Source: Kurthia massiliensis (GTDB lineage: Bacteria > Bacillota > Bacilli > Bacillales_A > Planococcaceae). Taken from it: a stretch of DNA of 64,000 nt. The stretch covers positions 239,052 to 303,051 of the forward strand of contig NZ_HE610996.1 in the NCBI RefSeq assembly GCF_000285555.1. Reading direction: 5' to 3'. The notes below the pieces were generated by a model that did no database searches, was not told the DNA's origin, and saw nothing but the letters and a program-made list of their open reading frames with translations. Position 1 is the first letter of the stretch; every line of letters starts with the position of its first letter. This document shows, one piece after another, positions 8,534-17,753 of this stretch. The position numbers and the translations under genes were made by a program.

Positions 8534-9529
8534 TTATTTCGTTTTAACGACGATATTTTGTGTCGGACGGCTAGATGCAGGTACTAATAGTTTTACTTCT
8601 TTATTGTTAATAAATACTTTCCCTGCAGCGGCAGCGCCTAAACGGATACGAATGCTTTCTTGACCTTTTGCGTCAAATTCTAATTTGTCGCCGTTTGCAT
8701 ACATTTTACCCGCTACTAAGTTTGCACCATTTTTATCTGTAATACCAACCCAGTTGTCACCTGTCATTTCTACACGTACTTTGAATTTTTTCGTGTTTGA
8801 TAACGTGTAGTTTGTTGTTGCGCTGTCACCAGCGTCTTCACCTTTAGAAATCGTACCTGCTTTTTTCTTTTCTTTCGCAGCTTTTTCTTTTTCGGCTTTT
8901 TCTTTTTCAGCTTTTGCTTTTGCTTTTGCTTTTTCTTTCGCAGCCTTTTCAGCAGCAGCTTTTTCTTCTGCTTCTTGGTCGACTACTTCTTGCTCTTTGC
9001 TGTCATCTTTTGTTGCATCTGTTTTTGTTGTTTCAGTTTTTGCTGTTTGTTCTTGTTTAACATCTTCTGTTACATCATTGCTTGCACGGTTTTGCATTAA
9101 GAACCATACGATTGCGATGACAACGACAACGATAACTGCAACTGCAATTTTCGGCATTAAATCCGATTTCTTTTTTGTCGTTTGCGCTTTATGCTTCACA
9201 GCTTTTTGCGCAGGTTGTGATGAACGTTGATTTGAACCACCTTTTGGCTGTTGAATCGACGTTGCTGTACCAGCAGATACCTCTGCTGCTTTGTTTGCAG
9301 GGATTTCAGATTTATACGTTTCTAAAATCTCATTTGCATCTAGTCCGACTGCTTCTGCATATTGCTTAATAAATGCACGTACATAGAAAGCGCCAGGCAT
9401 TACGCTAAAGTTGCCTTCTTCGATGGCAGACAAATAGCGCTTTTGGATTTTTGTGATTTCTTGCAAATCTTCTAAACTATACCCTTTGGCCAATCTCGCT
9501 TCTTTTAAGCGAGTACCTAGTTCTGCCAA
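8534..9529 (-). CDS. rodZ: RodZ-like cytoskeletal membrane protein
   Basis: RodZ (YmfM) is a bitopic membrane protein that couples MreB to the cell-wall elongation machinery. An N-terminal Cro/CI-type HTH (about residues 1-70, AELGTRLKEARLAKGYSLED) is followed by a basic linker and a TM helix (IAVAVIVVVVIAIVWFLM, about 130-150). Next comes an unusually long Lys/Ala/Glu-rich stretch (about 165-225), then a C-terminal DUF4115-type beta domain. I favour the TTG start at 9527-9529: AGGTAGGTG is six bases upstream, and the resulting xAELGTRLKEAR matches relatives. The GTG at 9538 would fall inside that ribosome-binding site. It is adjacent to pgsA, as in Bacillus. Confidence 0.9.
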   Translation of the reverse strand: MAELGTRLKEARLAKGYSLEDLQEITKIQKRYLSAIEEGNFSVMPGAFYVRAFIKQYAEAVGLDANEILETYKSEIPANKAAEVSAGTATSIQQPKGGSNQRSSQPAQKAVKHKAQTTKKKSDLMPKIAVAVIVVVVIAIVWFLMQNRASNDVTEDVKQEQTAKTETTKTDATKDDSKEQEVVDQEAEEKAAAEKAAKEKAKAKAKAEKEKAEKEKAAKEKKKAGTISKGEDAGDSATTNYTLSNTKKFKVRVEMTGDNWVGITDKNGANLVAGKMYANGDKLEFDAKGQESIRIRLGAAAAGKVFINNKEVKLLVPASSRPTQNIVVKTK

Positions 9530-9545
9530 GCTAAACACCTACCTG

Positions 9546-10352
9546 TTAAAAGTTAAAGTCTCCAAAACCACCGAAACCACCTGAACCATTGAAAAAGTCA
9601 TTTTTCGACTGTTTTTCAAGAGTTTCGTATGTAATTTCTTCCTCTGGATGATGTCTTAATTCGATTATATAATCAAAATCTTCGAGCGAGTATTGCGAAT
9701 GTTGTACGAAAATATCCGGGTGTTCGACGACTTTAATCGTCGGTAATTGCATCGTCTCTCGCACGAGCTGTTGATGCTTTTCATCGCTTGAACGACGCGT
9801 AACAGCACCGTCAATAATGAACACGTTATTGGCGCTATATTCATCGCCATGCAGCTTTTGTCTGAGCGTTTGCTTAATCATCGTGGACGATAAAAACAGC
9901 CATTTTTTGTTTGCACAAACACTAGCTGCTACGATCGACTCTGTTTTTCCGACGCGTGGCATCCCACGAATCCCGATTAATTTATGCCCTTCCTTTTTAA
10001 AAAGTTCAGCCATAAAATCGACCAAAATCCCTAATTCATCACGTACGAAACGAAATGTTTTCGTCTCGTCACCTTCACGTTGAATGTAACGACCATGACG
10101 AATCGCTAGGCGGTCTCGTGTCGTTGGTTTTCTAAACTTTGTCACACGAATCATTTCCATCGTAGATACAATGTTGCGAAAACGCTCAATTTGTTCTGCT
10201 TTCTCAGCACGAATTAACATGCCGCGGCGCACTAAATCAACGCCATTAATCGTCACAATATTGACGCGCAACATCCCGAGAAGTGATGCAATATCCCCTA
10301 ATAGACCAGGACGGTTTACTTGTATTTCGTATTCAAAATACCATTCGTTCAT
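9546..10352 (-). CDS. ymfK: YmfK, DUF3388 protein with ACT-like and P-loop regions
   Basis: This 268-residue protein belongs to the YmfK/DUF3388 family, of unknown function. An ACT-like N-terminus (residues 1 to about 75, PGLLGDIASLLGMLRVNIVTINGVD) is followed by a Walker-A-like GMPRVGKTES near residue 135 and a later FIIDGAV strand resembling Walker B, so it may bind nucleotides. A Gly/Phe-rich tail ends the protein. ATG at 10352 is used because AGGGAGCACC precedes it; the ATG at 10370 contains that site. It lies upstream of rodZ by 16 bp, as in Bacillus, hinting at a role near the elongation machinery, but this is unproven. Confidence 0.85.
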   Translation of the reverse strand: MNEWYFEYEIQVNRPGLLGDIASLLGMLRVNIVTINGVDLVRRGMLIRAEKAEQIERFRNIVSTMEMIRVTKFRKPTTRDRLAIRHGRYIQREGDETKTFRFVRDELGILVDFMAELFKKEGHKLIGIRGMPRVGKTESIVAASVCANKKWLFLSSTMIKQTLRQKLHGDEYSANNVFIIDGAVTRRSSDEKHQQLVRETMQLPTIKVVEHPDIFVQHSQYSLEDFDYIIELRHHPEEEITYETLEKQSKNDFFNGSGGFGGFGDFNF

Positions 10353-10510
10353 ATAAGGTGCTCCCTTCATATATAACGATTAAAACATTTCTATGTTTCA
10401 TAATAGCGGATTTTGTAACAGATTAAAAGAAAAAAAGGAAATCTACGGCAAAACGATGCGATTTATAAAAATAGATATCTTTTTAAATAGGAAAAGGTTT
10501 CATCATTATA

Positions 10511-10545
10511 AAAAAATAACGCATCTTTCAAATGAAAGATACGCT
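10511..10545 (-). terminator. ymfI terminator
   Basis: AGCGTATCTTTC and GAAAGATGCGTT pair across a four-base loop and are followed by a T-rich tract on the minus strand, ending the ymfF-ymfH-ymfI transcript. Confidence 0.82.
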
Positions 10546-10551
10546 ACATTG

Positions 10552-11274
10552 TTAAATATACCAGCCACCGTTTACACGAACGATTTGCCCCGTCATATAA
10601 TCTGCTTTTCCCGACAGTAAAAATGTCACGAAATGCGCTACTTCATCCGGTTGACCCGCGCGTGCCATCGGAATCGACGACACGACTTCTTCAAATTCTT
10701 CAGGTGTTAAGTGACCATTCATCGACGTTTGAATCATTCCTGGCGACACCGCATTGACTTTCATACCGTTAAAGGCTACTTCTTGTGCATACGCTTTGAC
10801 GAAACTATGCACCGCGCCTTTAACTGTTGAATACATCACCTCACCAGCGCCACCTGCTTCGCCCCAAATAGAACCAATCATCGTCACATAGCTCGTTTCA
10901 TGCCGACGCAATTTCGGCGCTAATTCACGAATGACTTCTACAGGTGATTGTACGTGTACCATCCAAAGCGCTTGCATATCTTCTGCTGTCGTATCGTCAA
11001 TTAGTTTGTAAAGCGCTTGTCCACTCGCCACAACGATTGCTTCAACGTCAAAAACAGACTGTGCGATTTTTTGCGCAGCACCTGGCACATTTAATTCTGC
11101 TTGAACCATCATAAACTCTTGTGCCGGATAAGCCTCAATTAGTTCATTTGCGAGCGCTGTCACAGGATTGCGGTTATATTGTAAATAAAGACTCCATCCT
11201 TCTTTTGCAAGCTCTCTCGCTGTCGCTGAGCCGATTGCGCCAGAAGCACCTAATAGTAAACAAAAGCGTTTCAT
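10552..11274 (-). CDS. ymfI: YmfI short-chain dehydrogenase/reductase (EF-P modification)
   Basis: This 240-residue SDR has the Rossmann motif LLGASGAIGSATA (residues 6-18), a catalytic-type Ser/Tyr/Lys set (MIGSIWG.. YSTVKGAVHSFVKAYA) and a C-terminal GGWYI end. In B. subtilis YmfI reduces the 5-aminopentanone on EF-P to 5-aminopentanol, and I infer the same role from synteny. The start overlaps the ymfH stop (TAATG), so the two are coupled. The downstream DUF3243 gene ymfJ of Bacillus is missing here. Confidence 0.9.
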   Translation of the reverse strand: MKRFCLLLGASGAIGSATARELAKEGWSLYLQYNRNPVTALANELIEAYPAQEFMMVQAELNVPGAAQKIAQSVFDVEAIVVASGQALYKLIDDTTAEDMQALWMVHVQSPVEVIRELAPKLRRHETSYVTMIGSIWGEAGGAGEVMYSTVKGAVHSFVKAYAQEVAFNGMKVNAVSPGMIQTSMNGHLTPEEFEEVVSSIPMARAGQPDEVAHFVTFLLSGKADYMTGQIVRVNGGWYI

Positions 11275-12575
11275 TACGCTTGTTCCTTCGTTGGTGGTTC
11301 AATGATGAATGTTGATTGTTGCGTCTCACCTGTAATAGACGTTAATGCTTCTTTCACATCGGCTACTGTTAATTCTTCGATAACAGGTACGATGTCAAAT
11401 AAGTTCATATCGTTAAATTTATAACGTGTGAATTGGTTCGCAATAAATTCGATTGAATTTAGCGCACGCAATGTAAAACCGATTTTACGACGTTTTACGC
11501 GGTCTAAATCTTCCTGTGTGAACGGTAGTGCTATTGCCGCTTCGTTCATCACATCTTTCACGGCGCTTAATAGTTGTTGTGGGTGCGCCGTATCTGAACC
11601 GACCATCGCAAAGCCGAAACCTTTTTCTAATGAGAAATCGTATGAGTACGATTCATCGATCCAACCGTTTTGATAAATGTCTTCATAAAACTTAGAAGAA
11701 CGGCCATATAACAAGTCTAAACCAAGTTCAATAGCAAGTTCGTGTTTCATCATGTCACGACCTTGTAGGCTCACTTCACGCGCTTTAAATGACACGTATG
11801 CTTTCGGCTTTTGCACGTCCATTTGAAGCTTACGGTCTGCAACGGCAACTGCTGATGGTTCTTCATCAAATAAGCGTTGAATTGGTGTTGCAGGTGCAAA
11901 TGTTTTCGCGTTTTGATTATCGCGAATCGTTTGCATCATTTCTTCTGGTTCTACGTTACCGATTGCGAATAATAACATATTTGATGGGTGGTAGAACGTG
12001 TTATAGCATGTGTATAAATGTTCTGCTGTAATGCCATCAATTGATTCAACCGTACCTGCGATATCAATTTTCACTGGGTGATTGTGATAAAGGTTTTCGA
12101 TTGAACCGAAGTATACGCGCCAATCTGGTTGGTCGTCGTACATTTGGATTTCTTGACCGATAATCCCTTTTTCTTTGTTCACCGTTTGCTCTGTGAAATA
12201 AGGTTGTTGTACGAAATCTAGTAATGTATTCGTGCTTTCTTTAATATGGTCTGTCGCAGAAAATAAATACGCTGTACGTGTAAATGACGTAAAGGCGTTT
12301 GCAGACGCACCGAATTGGCTAAATTTTTGGAACACATCGCCGTCTTCTTTTTCGAACATTTTATGCTCTAAAAAGTGTGCGATACCGTCTGGAACAGTGA
12401 TGGCTTCTTCTTCACCTAGTGGCACGAATGAACGGTCGATTGAACCGTATTTTGTTGTAAATGTTACAAACGTTTTTGAAAAACCTTTTTTCGGTAAAAT
12501 GTACACATCTAAACCGTTGTCTAATTTTTCGTAGTATAGTGTTTCTTCTAATTGATCAAAGTGGATTTTTTCCAT
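11274..12575 (-). CDS. ymfH: YmfH, M16-family zinc peptidase (active subunit)
   Basis: This 433-residue M16 (insulinase/processing-peptidase) protein keeps the inverted zinc motif HFLEH (H67, E70, H71) and a downstream Glu-rich segment (TEQTVNKEKGIIGQEIQMY). It is therefore the likely catalytic member of a YmfF-YmfH pair, analogous to AlbE/AlbF-type heterodimers. It overlaps ymfF upstream and ymfI downstream by TAATG, indicating one tightly coupled operon. The substrate is unknown. Confidence 0.92.
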   Translation of the reverse strand: MEKIHFDQLEETLYYEKLDNGLDVYILPKKGFSKTFVTFTTKYGSIDRSFVPLGEEEAITVPDGIAHFLEHKMFEKEDGDVFQKFSQFGASANAFTSFTRTAYLFSATDHIKESTNTLLDFVQQPYFTEQTVNKEKGIIGQEIQMYDDQPDWRVYFGSIENLYHNHPVKIDIAGTVESIDGITAEHLYTCYNTFYHPSNMLLFAIGNVEPEEMMQTIRDNQNAKTFAPATPIQRLFDEEPSAVAVADRKLQMDVQKPKAYVSFKAREVSLQGRDMMKHELAIELGLDLLYGRSSKFYEDIYQNGWIDESYSYDFSLEKGFGFAMVGSDTAHPQQLLSAVKDVMNEAAIALPFTQEDLDRVKRRKIGFTLRALNSIEFIANQFTRYKFNDMNLFDIVPVIEELTVADVKEALTSITGETQQSTFIIEPPTKEQA

Positions 12576-13837
12576 TACTCTGCATCCTCCCCGCTTAAGA
12601 AGTAAACAGCCTCTTTATTTAATTGTTGTGCCATGCGAACGACGTCATCTTTCGTAACGGCATCCCATTTTGCACTCATATTTTCAACTGTAAATGCTTC
12701 TGGTAGCTCACGATATTGATTGTATAGCTCGATTTGACCGCGTGCAGAATCAAGCGCTTCTTTTAATTGATTTTTTAGCATCGCTTTCGTTTGGGAAATT
12801 TCTAAATCTGAAATATCACCTTGGCGAATGGCTTCAAGTTGCTCGTCGATTAAACGACGTGCTTTTTCTTCATTTTCTGGTTCAATACCTGACATCACAT
12901 ACATTAAGCCGTATTGTGCAGAATATGAACTTGAGCAATAGTATGCTAAGCTTTCTTTTTCACGCACGTTCATAAATAATTTCGCGTGTGGGTATCCGCC
13001 AAAAATCCCGTTGAAAATTTGCATTTTCGGGAAATCTTCGCTGTCGAAACGTACCGGTGTTGAGTAACCAATATGTAACTTCCCTTGACGCGTATCAAAT
13101 GTTTCTTTCGTATAAGCAGCTGTCGCTGTTGATTGTGGTAATGCTGCCGCTTTTTTCGGCGTACGACCTTCAAATGGGAATGCTTGTTTTAATGCTTCAA
13201 CCATTTGTGCTTCATCGATATCACCGATCACAAAAATGTCGACTTCATCTTCTTTGAGCATTGATTCGTACGCTGCTTTTAAGCTTGCAGGTGTAATTGC
13301 TTTTACCGCTTCAACCGTACCATTGACAGATGTTGATACAGGATGGTTTGGACGAAGAATTTCTTGTAAACGTTTTTGTGCATAACGTGATTTATCATCA
13401 AAAATCGATTGAATACGTTCAACGACCATCGCTTTTTCACGTTCAACGATTGACGCTTGGAACGTATCGCCATCAAAGTTCGGTTTAAATAAAACAGTGT
13501 GCATTAAATCTAATACTTGCTTTAATACATCTCCCGCTTTTAAATAGTGATCGTTCACAGTCTCTACATTTAATAGTACGATTTGTTCGTTACCGTGTTT
13601 TGTCGTATCTAAATAAAGGACTGTACCATATAAATCGTCTAAATGCATACGCATCGCAGCTGCTGATGGAAATTCCGCATTACTATGTTGTAACACATTC
13701 GTCAGCACAGTACGATTCGCTGCCTCTTCTGCATTTAATGGACGTTTTAATTTAATTGAAAAATTAATCGTTTTAAATTGCTCTGTTTTACGCGTGAAAA
13801 TATTGACACCTTCCGCGATTTCCGTTCTATTAAACAT
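12575..13837 (-). CDS. ymfF: YmfF, M16-family peptidase homologue lacking the zinc motif
   Basis: This 420-residue M16 protein lacks HxxEH; the equivalent region reads VLQHSNAEFPSAAAMRMHLD. It is therefore probably a non-catalytic partner that completes the clam-shell with YmfH. The R/Y-type substrate-binding segment (ESLAYYCSSSYS) near residue 305 is present in the C-terminal half. ATG at 13837 follows TTAGGAGTG. It is the first gene of the ymfF-ymfH-ymfI operon. Confidence 0.9.
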   Translation of the reverse strand: MFNRTEIAEGVNIFTRKTEQFKTINFSIKLKRPLNAEEAANRTVLTNVLQHSNAEFPSAAAMRMHLDDLYGTVLYLDTTKHGNEQIVLLNVETVNDHYLKAGDVLKQVLDLMHTVLFKPNFDGDTFQASIVEREKAMVVERIQSIFDDKSRYAQKRLQEILRPNHPVSTSVNGTVEAVKAITPASLKAAYESMLKEDEVDIFVIGDIDEAQMVEALKQAFPFEGRTPKKAAALPQSTATAAYTKETFDTRQGKLHIGYSTPVRFDSEDFPKMQIFNGIFGGYPHAKLFMNVREKESLAYYCSSSYSAQYGLMYVMSGIEPENEEKARRLIDEQLEAIRQGDISDLEISQTKAMLKNQLKEALDSARGQIELYNQYRELPEAFTVENMSAKWDAVTKDDVVRMAQQLNKEAVYFLSGEDAE

Positions 13838-13971
13838 AAAATCACTCCTAAGTTATAGGTAAAACACCATTAGTAACACTATATATGACAATTCTGACGT
13901 TTTGCAACTAATGGTAGTTAAAAATACGTAAAAAAAGGAAATGAACACTTACATTTCCGTCTTTCCACATG

Positions 13972-14007
13972 AAAAAAGCTATCCGCATATGGCGAATAGC
14001 TTTTTTT
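13972..14007 (-). terminator. nupQ terminator
   Basis: AAAAAAGCTATTCG and CGGATAGCTTTTTT form a strong stem with a short loop after the last permease gene. A second small inverted repeat (GGAAATG/CATTTCC) lies just downstream. Confidence 0.87.
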
Positions 14008-14014
14008 GTCGCAA

Positions 14015-14974
14015 CTAGCGTTTCCCTTTAATATAAGGTTTACCAGATGCTTTTGGTGCATTTGCTTTACCGATAAATCCAGCAAGCGCTAAAATTGTTA
14101 AGACGTAAGGAAGGATTAATAAAACCACTTCTGGGACATCTTTTACGTACGGAATTGAAGCACCTGCGATACTTAGTGATTGCGCTAAACCGAAGAATAG
14201 TGCTGCACCAAGCGCGCCTAGTGGATGCCACTTACCGAAGATCATCGCAGCGATGGCCATGAAACCTTGACCTGAAATCGTTAGCGCACTGAAGTTACCA
14301 GCGATTGCTTGTGCGTAAATCGCACCACCGATACCACCAAGTGCACCTGAAATCATCACTGCAACATAGCGCATTTTCGATACGTTAATCCCCATCGTAT
14401 CTGCAGCGATTGGATGTTCACCAACGGCACGTAAACGTAAACCGAATGGCGTTTTATAAATGACAAACCATGCGATAAATGCGATGGCAATTGCTAATAC
14501 AGATGTAATGTGTAAATCGTGGAAGAACATTTTACCGATCACTGGAATGTCACCTAACACTGGGACATCGTAACGGTTGAAACGTTCTGAAATTGAATCT
14601 GTTTGACCTTTATCGTAAATCATTTTAACTGAGAATACAGCGATTGCTAATCCTAACATGTTCAGCGCAACCCCGGTTACCGTTTGATCGGCACGGAATG
14701 AAATCGCTGCGACTGCTAATAATAATGAGAAGATTGCGCCGACAACCATTGCGACGACTAATCCTACCCATGGTGTCCATCCGGCTAATTGATCCGCAAA
14801 CGTTAAGTTAAAGACAATACTGATGAAGGCACCGATAATCATGATACCTTCTAGCCCGATATTGACAACACCTGAACGCTCAGTAAATACACCGCCAATT
14901 GCTGTAATAATAAGGGGCGCTGCGTAGTAAATAGCAGAAGGAATAATGAAGTATAACACATCTAAAAAGCTCAT
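14015..14974 (-). CDS. nupQ: Nucleoside-type ABC transporter permease
   Basis: This 319-residue BPD_transp_2 permease has about eight to nine hydrophobic segments and the family patch GLEGIMIIGAF, with GINVSKMRYVAVMISGALGGIGGA near the coupling loop. With NupP it forms the membrane channel of a BmpA-type nucleoside importer (guanosine/purine nucleosides in B. subtilis NupNOPQ). It starts one base after the nupP stop. Substrate is inferred from family and order only. Confidence 0.9.
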   Translation of the reverse strand: MSFLDVLYFIIPSAIYYAAPLIITAIGGVFTERSGVVNIGLEGIMIIGAFISIVFNLTFADQLAGWTPWVGLVVAMVVGAIFSLLLAVAAISFRADQTVTGVALNMLGLAIAVFSVKMIYDKGQTDSISERFNRYDVPVLGDIPVIGKMFFHDLHITSVLAIAIAFIAWFVIYKTPFGLRLRAVGEHPIAADTMGINVSKMRYVAVMISGALGGIGGAIYAQAIAGNFSALTISGQGFMAIAAMIFGKWHPLGALGAALFFGLAQSLSIAGASIPYVKDVPEVVLLILPYVLTILALAGFIGKANAPKASGKPYIKGKR

Positions 14975-14975
14975 G

Positions 14976-16040
14976 TTATTTTCCCTCCTTTACTTTCGAG
15001 TTGTCTTTTTTCTTACCCATTTTTTCTAAGAAAATACGGATGACATAGCCTGCTGCTACGAAGAAGATAATTAACGCGATAACGATTGATACGATTTCTG
15101 TCGGAATACCCGCTTCGTTTGGCATGTTTAAACCACCATTTTTCAGTGCACCGAATAAAATCGCACCGAGTAATACACCGAATGGTTGGTTTGCACCGAG
15201 AAGTGCGACGGCGATACCATCAAAACCGATACCTGTTGCCGCATTCATTTTCATCATGTTACCGAATGTACCGAGCGCTTCCATTGAACCACCGACACCG
15301 GCAAACATACCTGAAATGACCATTGCTAAAATGATGTTGCGGCTGACGTTCATGCCTGCATATTCAGAGGCATTTTTGTTGAAGCCAACTGCTTTTAATT
15401 CATAACCTAATGTCGTTTTCTCTAAAATGAACCACATGACGATGACTGCTAAAATCGCAACGACGAAGCCCCAGTGTAAACGTGAGAACTGTGTTAATGA
15501 TGCTAACCAGTCAGACGCTAGTGAAGCAGAGTCATGGATTTTTTCTGTTTTTTCGCCGCCACCGCTAATTTTTGAAATCGCGGCATTGGCCGTGTGTAAT
15601 GCGATATAGTTCATCATGATTGTCACGATTACTTCATGCACTTGTAGTTTTGCTTTTAAAAGACCTGGAATGAATGCCCAAAGTCCACCGGCTACAGCTG
15701 CTGCTAAAATCGCGACTACTGCGTGTAAACCAGTTGGTAATTCGAATGCTTGACCGACATATGCCGCTGCAAGCCAACCCATAATTAACTGACCTTCAAC
15801 ACCGATGTTGAACATCCCTGTACGGAATGCAAATGCAACCGCTAAACCAGAGAATACGTACGGTGTAATCGTACGAACTGTTTCACCGATATTGTATGAG
15901 TCCCCAAAAATACCATTCCATAATGCTGTATAACCGTCTACTGGGCTAAAGCCAGATACGAGCATGACAATGGCACCAACGATTAAACCTAAAATAACGG
16001 AAATAACCGGTACGAGAATATTGATCATACGATTAGACAC
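14976..16040 (-). CDS. nupP: Nucleoside-type ABC transporter permease
   Basis: This 354-residue BPD_transp_2 permease is the partner of the following permease. Multiple TM helices are present, with the family motif NIGVEGQLIMGWL and the coupling-loop segment AGMNVSRNIILAMVISGMFAGVGG. A charged KKKDNSKVKEGK tail ends the protein. The start is GTG at 16038-16040, sharing a base with the nupO stop TAG and preceded by GGTGGAGA. It is translationally coupled to the ATPase gene. Confidence 0.9.
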   Translation of the reverse strand: MSNRMINILVPVISVILGLIVGAIVMLVSGFSPVDGYTALWNGIFGDSYNIGETVRTITPYVFSGLAVAFAFRTGMFNIGVEGQLIMGWLAAAYVGQAFELPTGLHAVVAILAAAVAGGLWAFIPGLLKAKLQVHEVIVTIMMNYIALHTANAAISKISGGGEKTEKIHDSASLASDWLASLTQFSRLHWGFVVAILAVIVMWFILEKTTLGYELKAVGFNKNASEYAGMNVSRNIILAMVISGMFAGVGGSMEALGTFGNMMKMNAATGIGFDGIAVALLGANQPFGVLLGAILFGALKNGGLNMPNEAGIPTEIVSIVIALIIFFVAAGYVIRIFLEKMGKKKDNSKVKEGK

Positions 16041-17581
16041 TATTCTCCACCTACCTTATCTAATGTTGGTTTTTTGACAGATTGTCCTGCCATTAATAAG
16101 CCGAGTTGTTGTTCGTTTGTTTCTTTCGGTTTCACCGTATCAATAATGTGACCATCATGGATAACGGCGATTGTATCTGAGACGTTCATGACTTCATCTA
16201 ATTCAAACGAGATGAGTAAGACCGCTTTTCCTTTATCACGTTGTTCAATTAAGCGACGGTGAATAAATTCAATCGCACCGACATCTAAACCACGTGTCGG
16301 TAGCGCAGCAATTAGCAACTCTGGGTCACGATTGACTTCACGACCGATAATCGCTTTTTGTTGGTTACCACCTGAAAGTGCACGTGCTGGCGTTTGAGCG
16401 CTTGGCGTACGTACATCATATTCAGTAATAATTTTTTCTGCGAGTTGGTCGATTTTTTTGTAATCGACGATGCCACCTTTTGAAATCGGCGCTTGATAAT
16501 ACGTTTGTAGCGCGATGTTATGGCCAATTGGGAAGTCTAGCACAAGTCCATGTTTATGACGGTCTTGTGGGATATGCCCAATACCCGTTTCTGTAATTTT
16601 ACGCGGTTTTAAACCGGTAATATCTTGACCTTTTAAGGCAATCTTTCCTGAAGATACCTTTCGAAGACCAGTAATCGCCTCGATTAACTCAGATTGTCCA
16701 TTACCATCAATCCCAGCAATCCCGACGATCTCACCAGCTCGGACGGTCAAGTCTAAATCTTTTACGCGATCGACACCACGATTGTCTTTCACGTTTAAGC
16801 CCGCAATTTGCAGTACAGGCTCTTTCGGTGTTGCTTCTGTTTTTTCTGTTTTGAATACAACTTGACGGCCAACCATCATTTCCGCCAGTTGATCTGGATT
16901 CGTTTCCGCCGTCGTTACAGTGCCAATCCCTTGGCCTTTACGAATAATCGTTACACGATCTGAAACTTCCATAATTTCTTTTAACTTGTGCGTAATTAAA
17001 ATAATTGATTTACCTTCTGAAATAAGGCGTTTCATAATTTGAATCAATTCACCAATTTCTTGTGGCGTTAGCGACGCTGTCGGTTCATCAAAAATTAAAA
17101 TTTCTGCGCCACGATAAAGCGTTTTTAAAATTTCTACACGCTGTTGCATCCCAACTGAAATATCTTCAATCTTTGCGTTGGCATCAACGTTTAAACCGTA
17201 TTGCTCTGAAAGCTGTTGCACCTTTTTCGCTGCCGCTTTAATGTTGATCGTCCCGAATTTTGTCGGTTCACTACCTAAAATAATGTTCTCTGCCACCGTA
17301 AAGTTTTCAACTAACATAAAGTGTTGGTGAACCATGCCGATTCCTAAGTCATTCGCTTTGTTTGGATCCGAAATATTTACTTCTTCACCGCGAACTTTAA
17401 TCGTTCCTGCTTCTGGCTGATATAAGCCGAAAAGCACGTTCATCAGCGTCGATTTCCCTGCACCGTTCTCGCCCAGTAGTGCGTGGATTTCTCCTTTTGC
17501 TAGTTGAAGGGTGATATTATCATTCGCTACAAAATCGCCAAATTGCTTGCGAATATTTAGCATTTCGATCACATATTCCAA
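16040..17581 (-). CDS. nupO: Nucleoside-type ABC transporter ATPase (two NBDs)
   Basis: This 513-residue sugar/nucleoside-type ATPase carries two tandem ABC domains. NBD1 is canonical (Walker A GENGAGKST, signature ISVGMQQRVE, Walker B LIFDEPTASL). NBD2 is degenerate as in the family (GIDGNGQSE, signature LSGGNQQK, Walker-B position LLIAALPTRGLD with no catalytic Glu). The TTG at 17581 is preferred: AAGGAG lies eight bases upstream and it gives xEYVIEMLNIRK, the conserved N-terminus. The GTG at 17590 abuts the ribosome-binding site. A hairpin lies between this gene and nupN. Confidence 0.92.
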   Translation of the reverse strand: MEYVIEMLNIRKQFGDFVANDNITLQLAKGEIHALLGENGAGKSTLMNVLFGLYQPEAGTIKVRGEEVNISDPNKANDLGIGMVHQHFMLVENFTVAENIILGSEPTKFGTINIKAAAKKVQQLSEQYGLNVDANAKIEDISVGMQQRVEILKTLYRGAEILIFDEPTASLTPQEIGELIQIMKRLISEGKSIILITHKLKEIMEVSDRVTIIRKGQGIGTVTTAETNPDQLAEMMVGRQVVFKTEKTEATPKEPVLQIAGLNVKDNRGVDRVKDLDLTVRAGEIVGIAGIDGNGQSELIEAITGLRKVSSGKIALKGQDITGLKPRKITETGIGHIPQDRHKHGLVLDFPIGHNIALQTYYQAPISKGGIVDYKKIDQLAEKIITEYDVRTPSAQTPARALSGGNQQKAIIGREVNRDPELLIAALPTRGLDVGAIEFIHRRLIEQRDKGKAVLLISFELDEVMNVSDTIAVIHDGHIIDTVKPKETNEQQLGLLMAGQSVKKPTLDKVGGE

Positions 17582-17699
17582 TGTGCTCACTCCTTCAGAC
17601 TCTATTTGAAATAATAATGGTTGTTTGAGCGGTTAATTAAATTAACACATGCAAAAAATTCGAACGAATTCGAATTTTCGCATCTAATAATTTAAAAAG

Positions 17700-17728
17700 A
17701 AATGAGGGCAAGGGTATGCCCTCATTTA
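17700..17728 (-). terminator. Hairpin between nupN and nupO (attenuator-like)
   Basis: AAATGAGGGCA and TGCCCTCATTT form a perfect 11-bp stem on the minus strand right after nupN. The T-run after it is poor, so it may stabilise or partly terminate the abundant binding-protein message rather than end the operon. Confidence 0.65.
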
Positions 17729-17753
17729 AAATACCGGACAAGTCGCGGCAATA

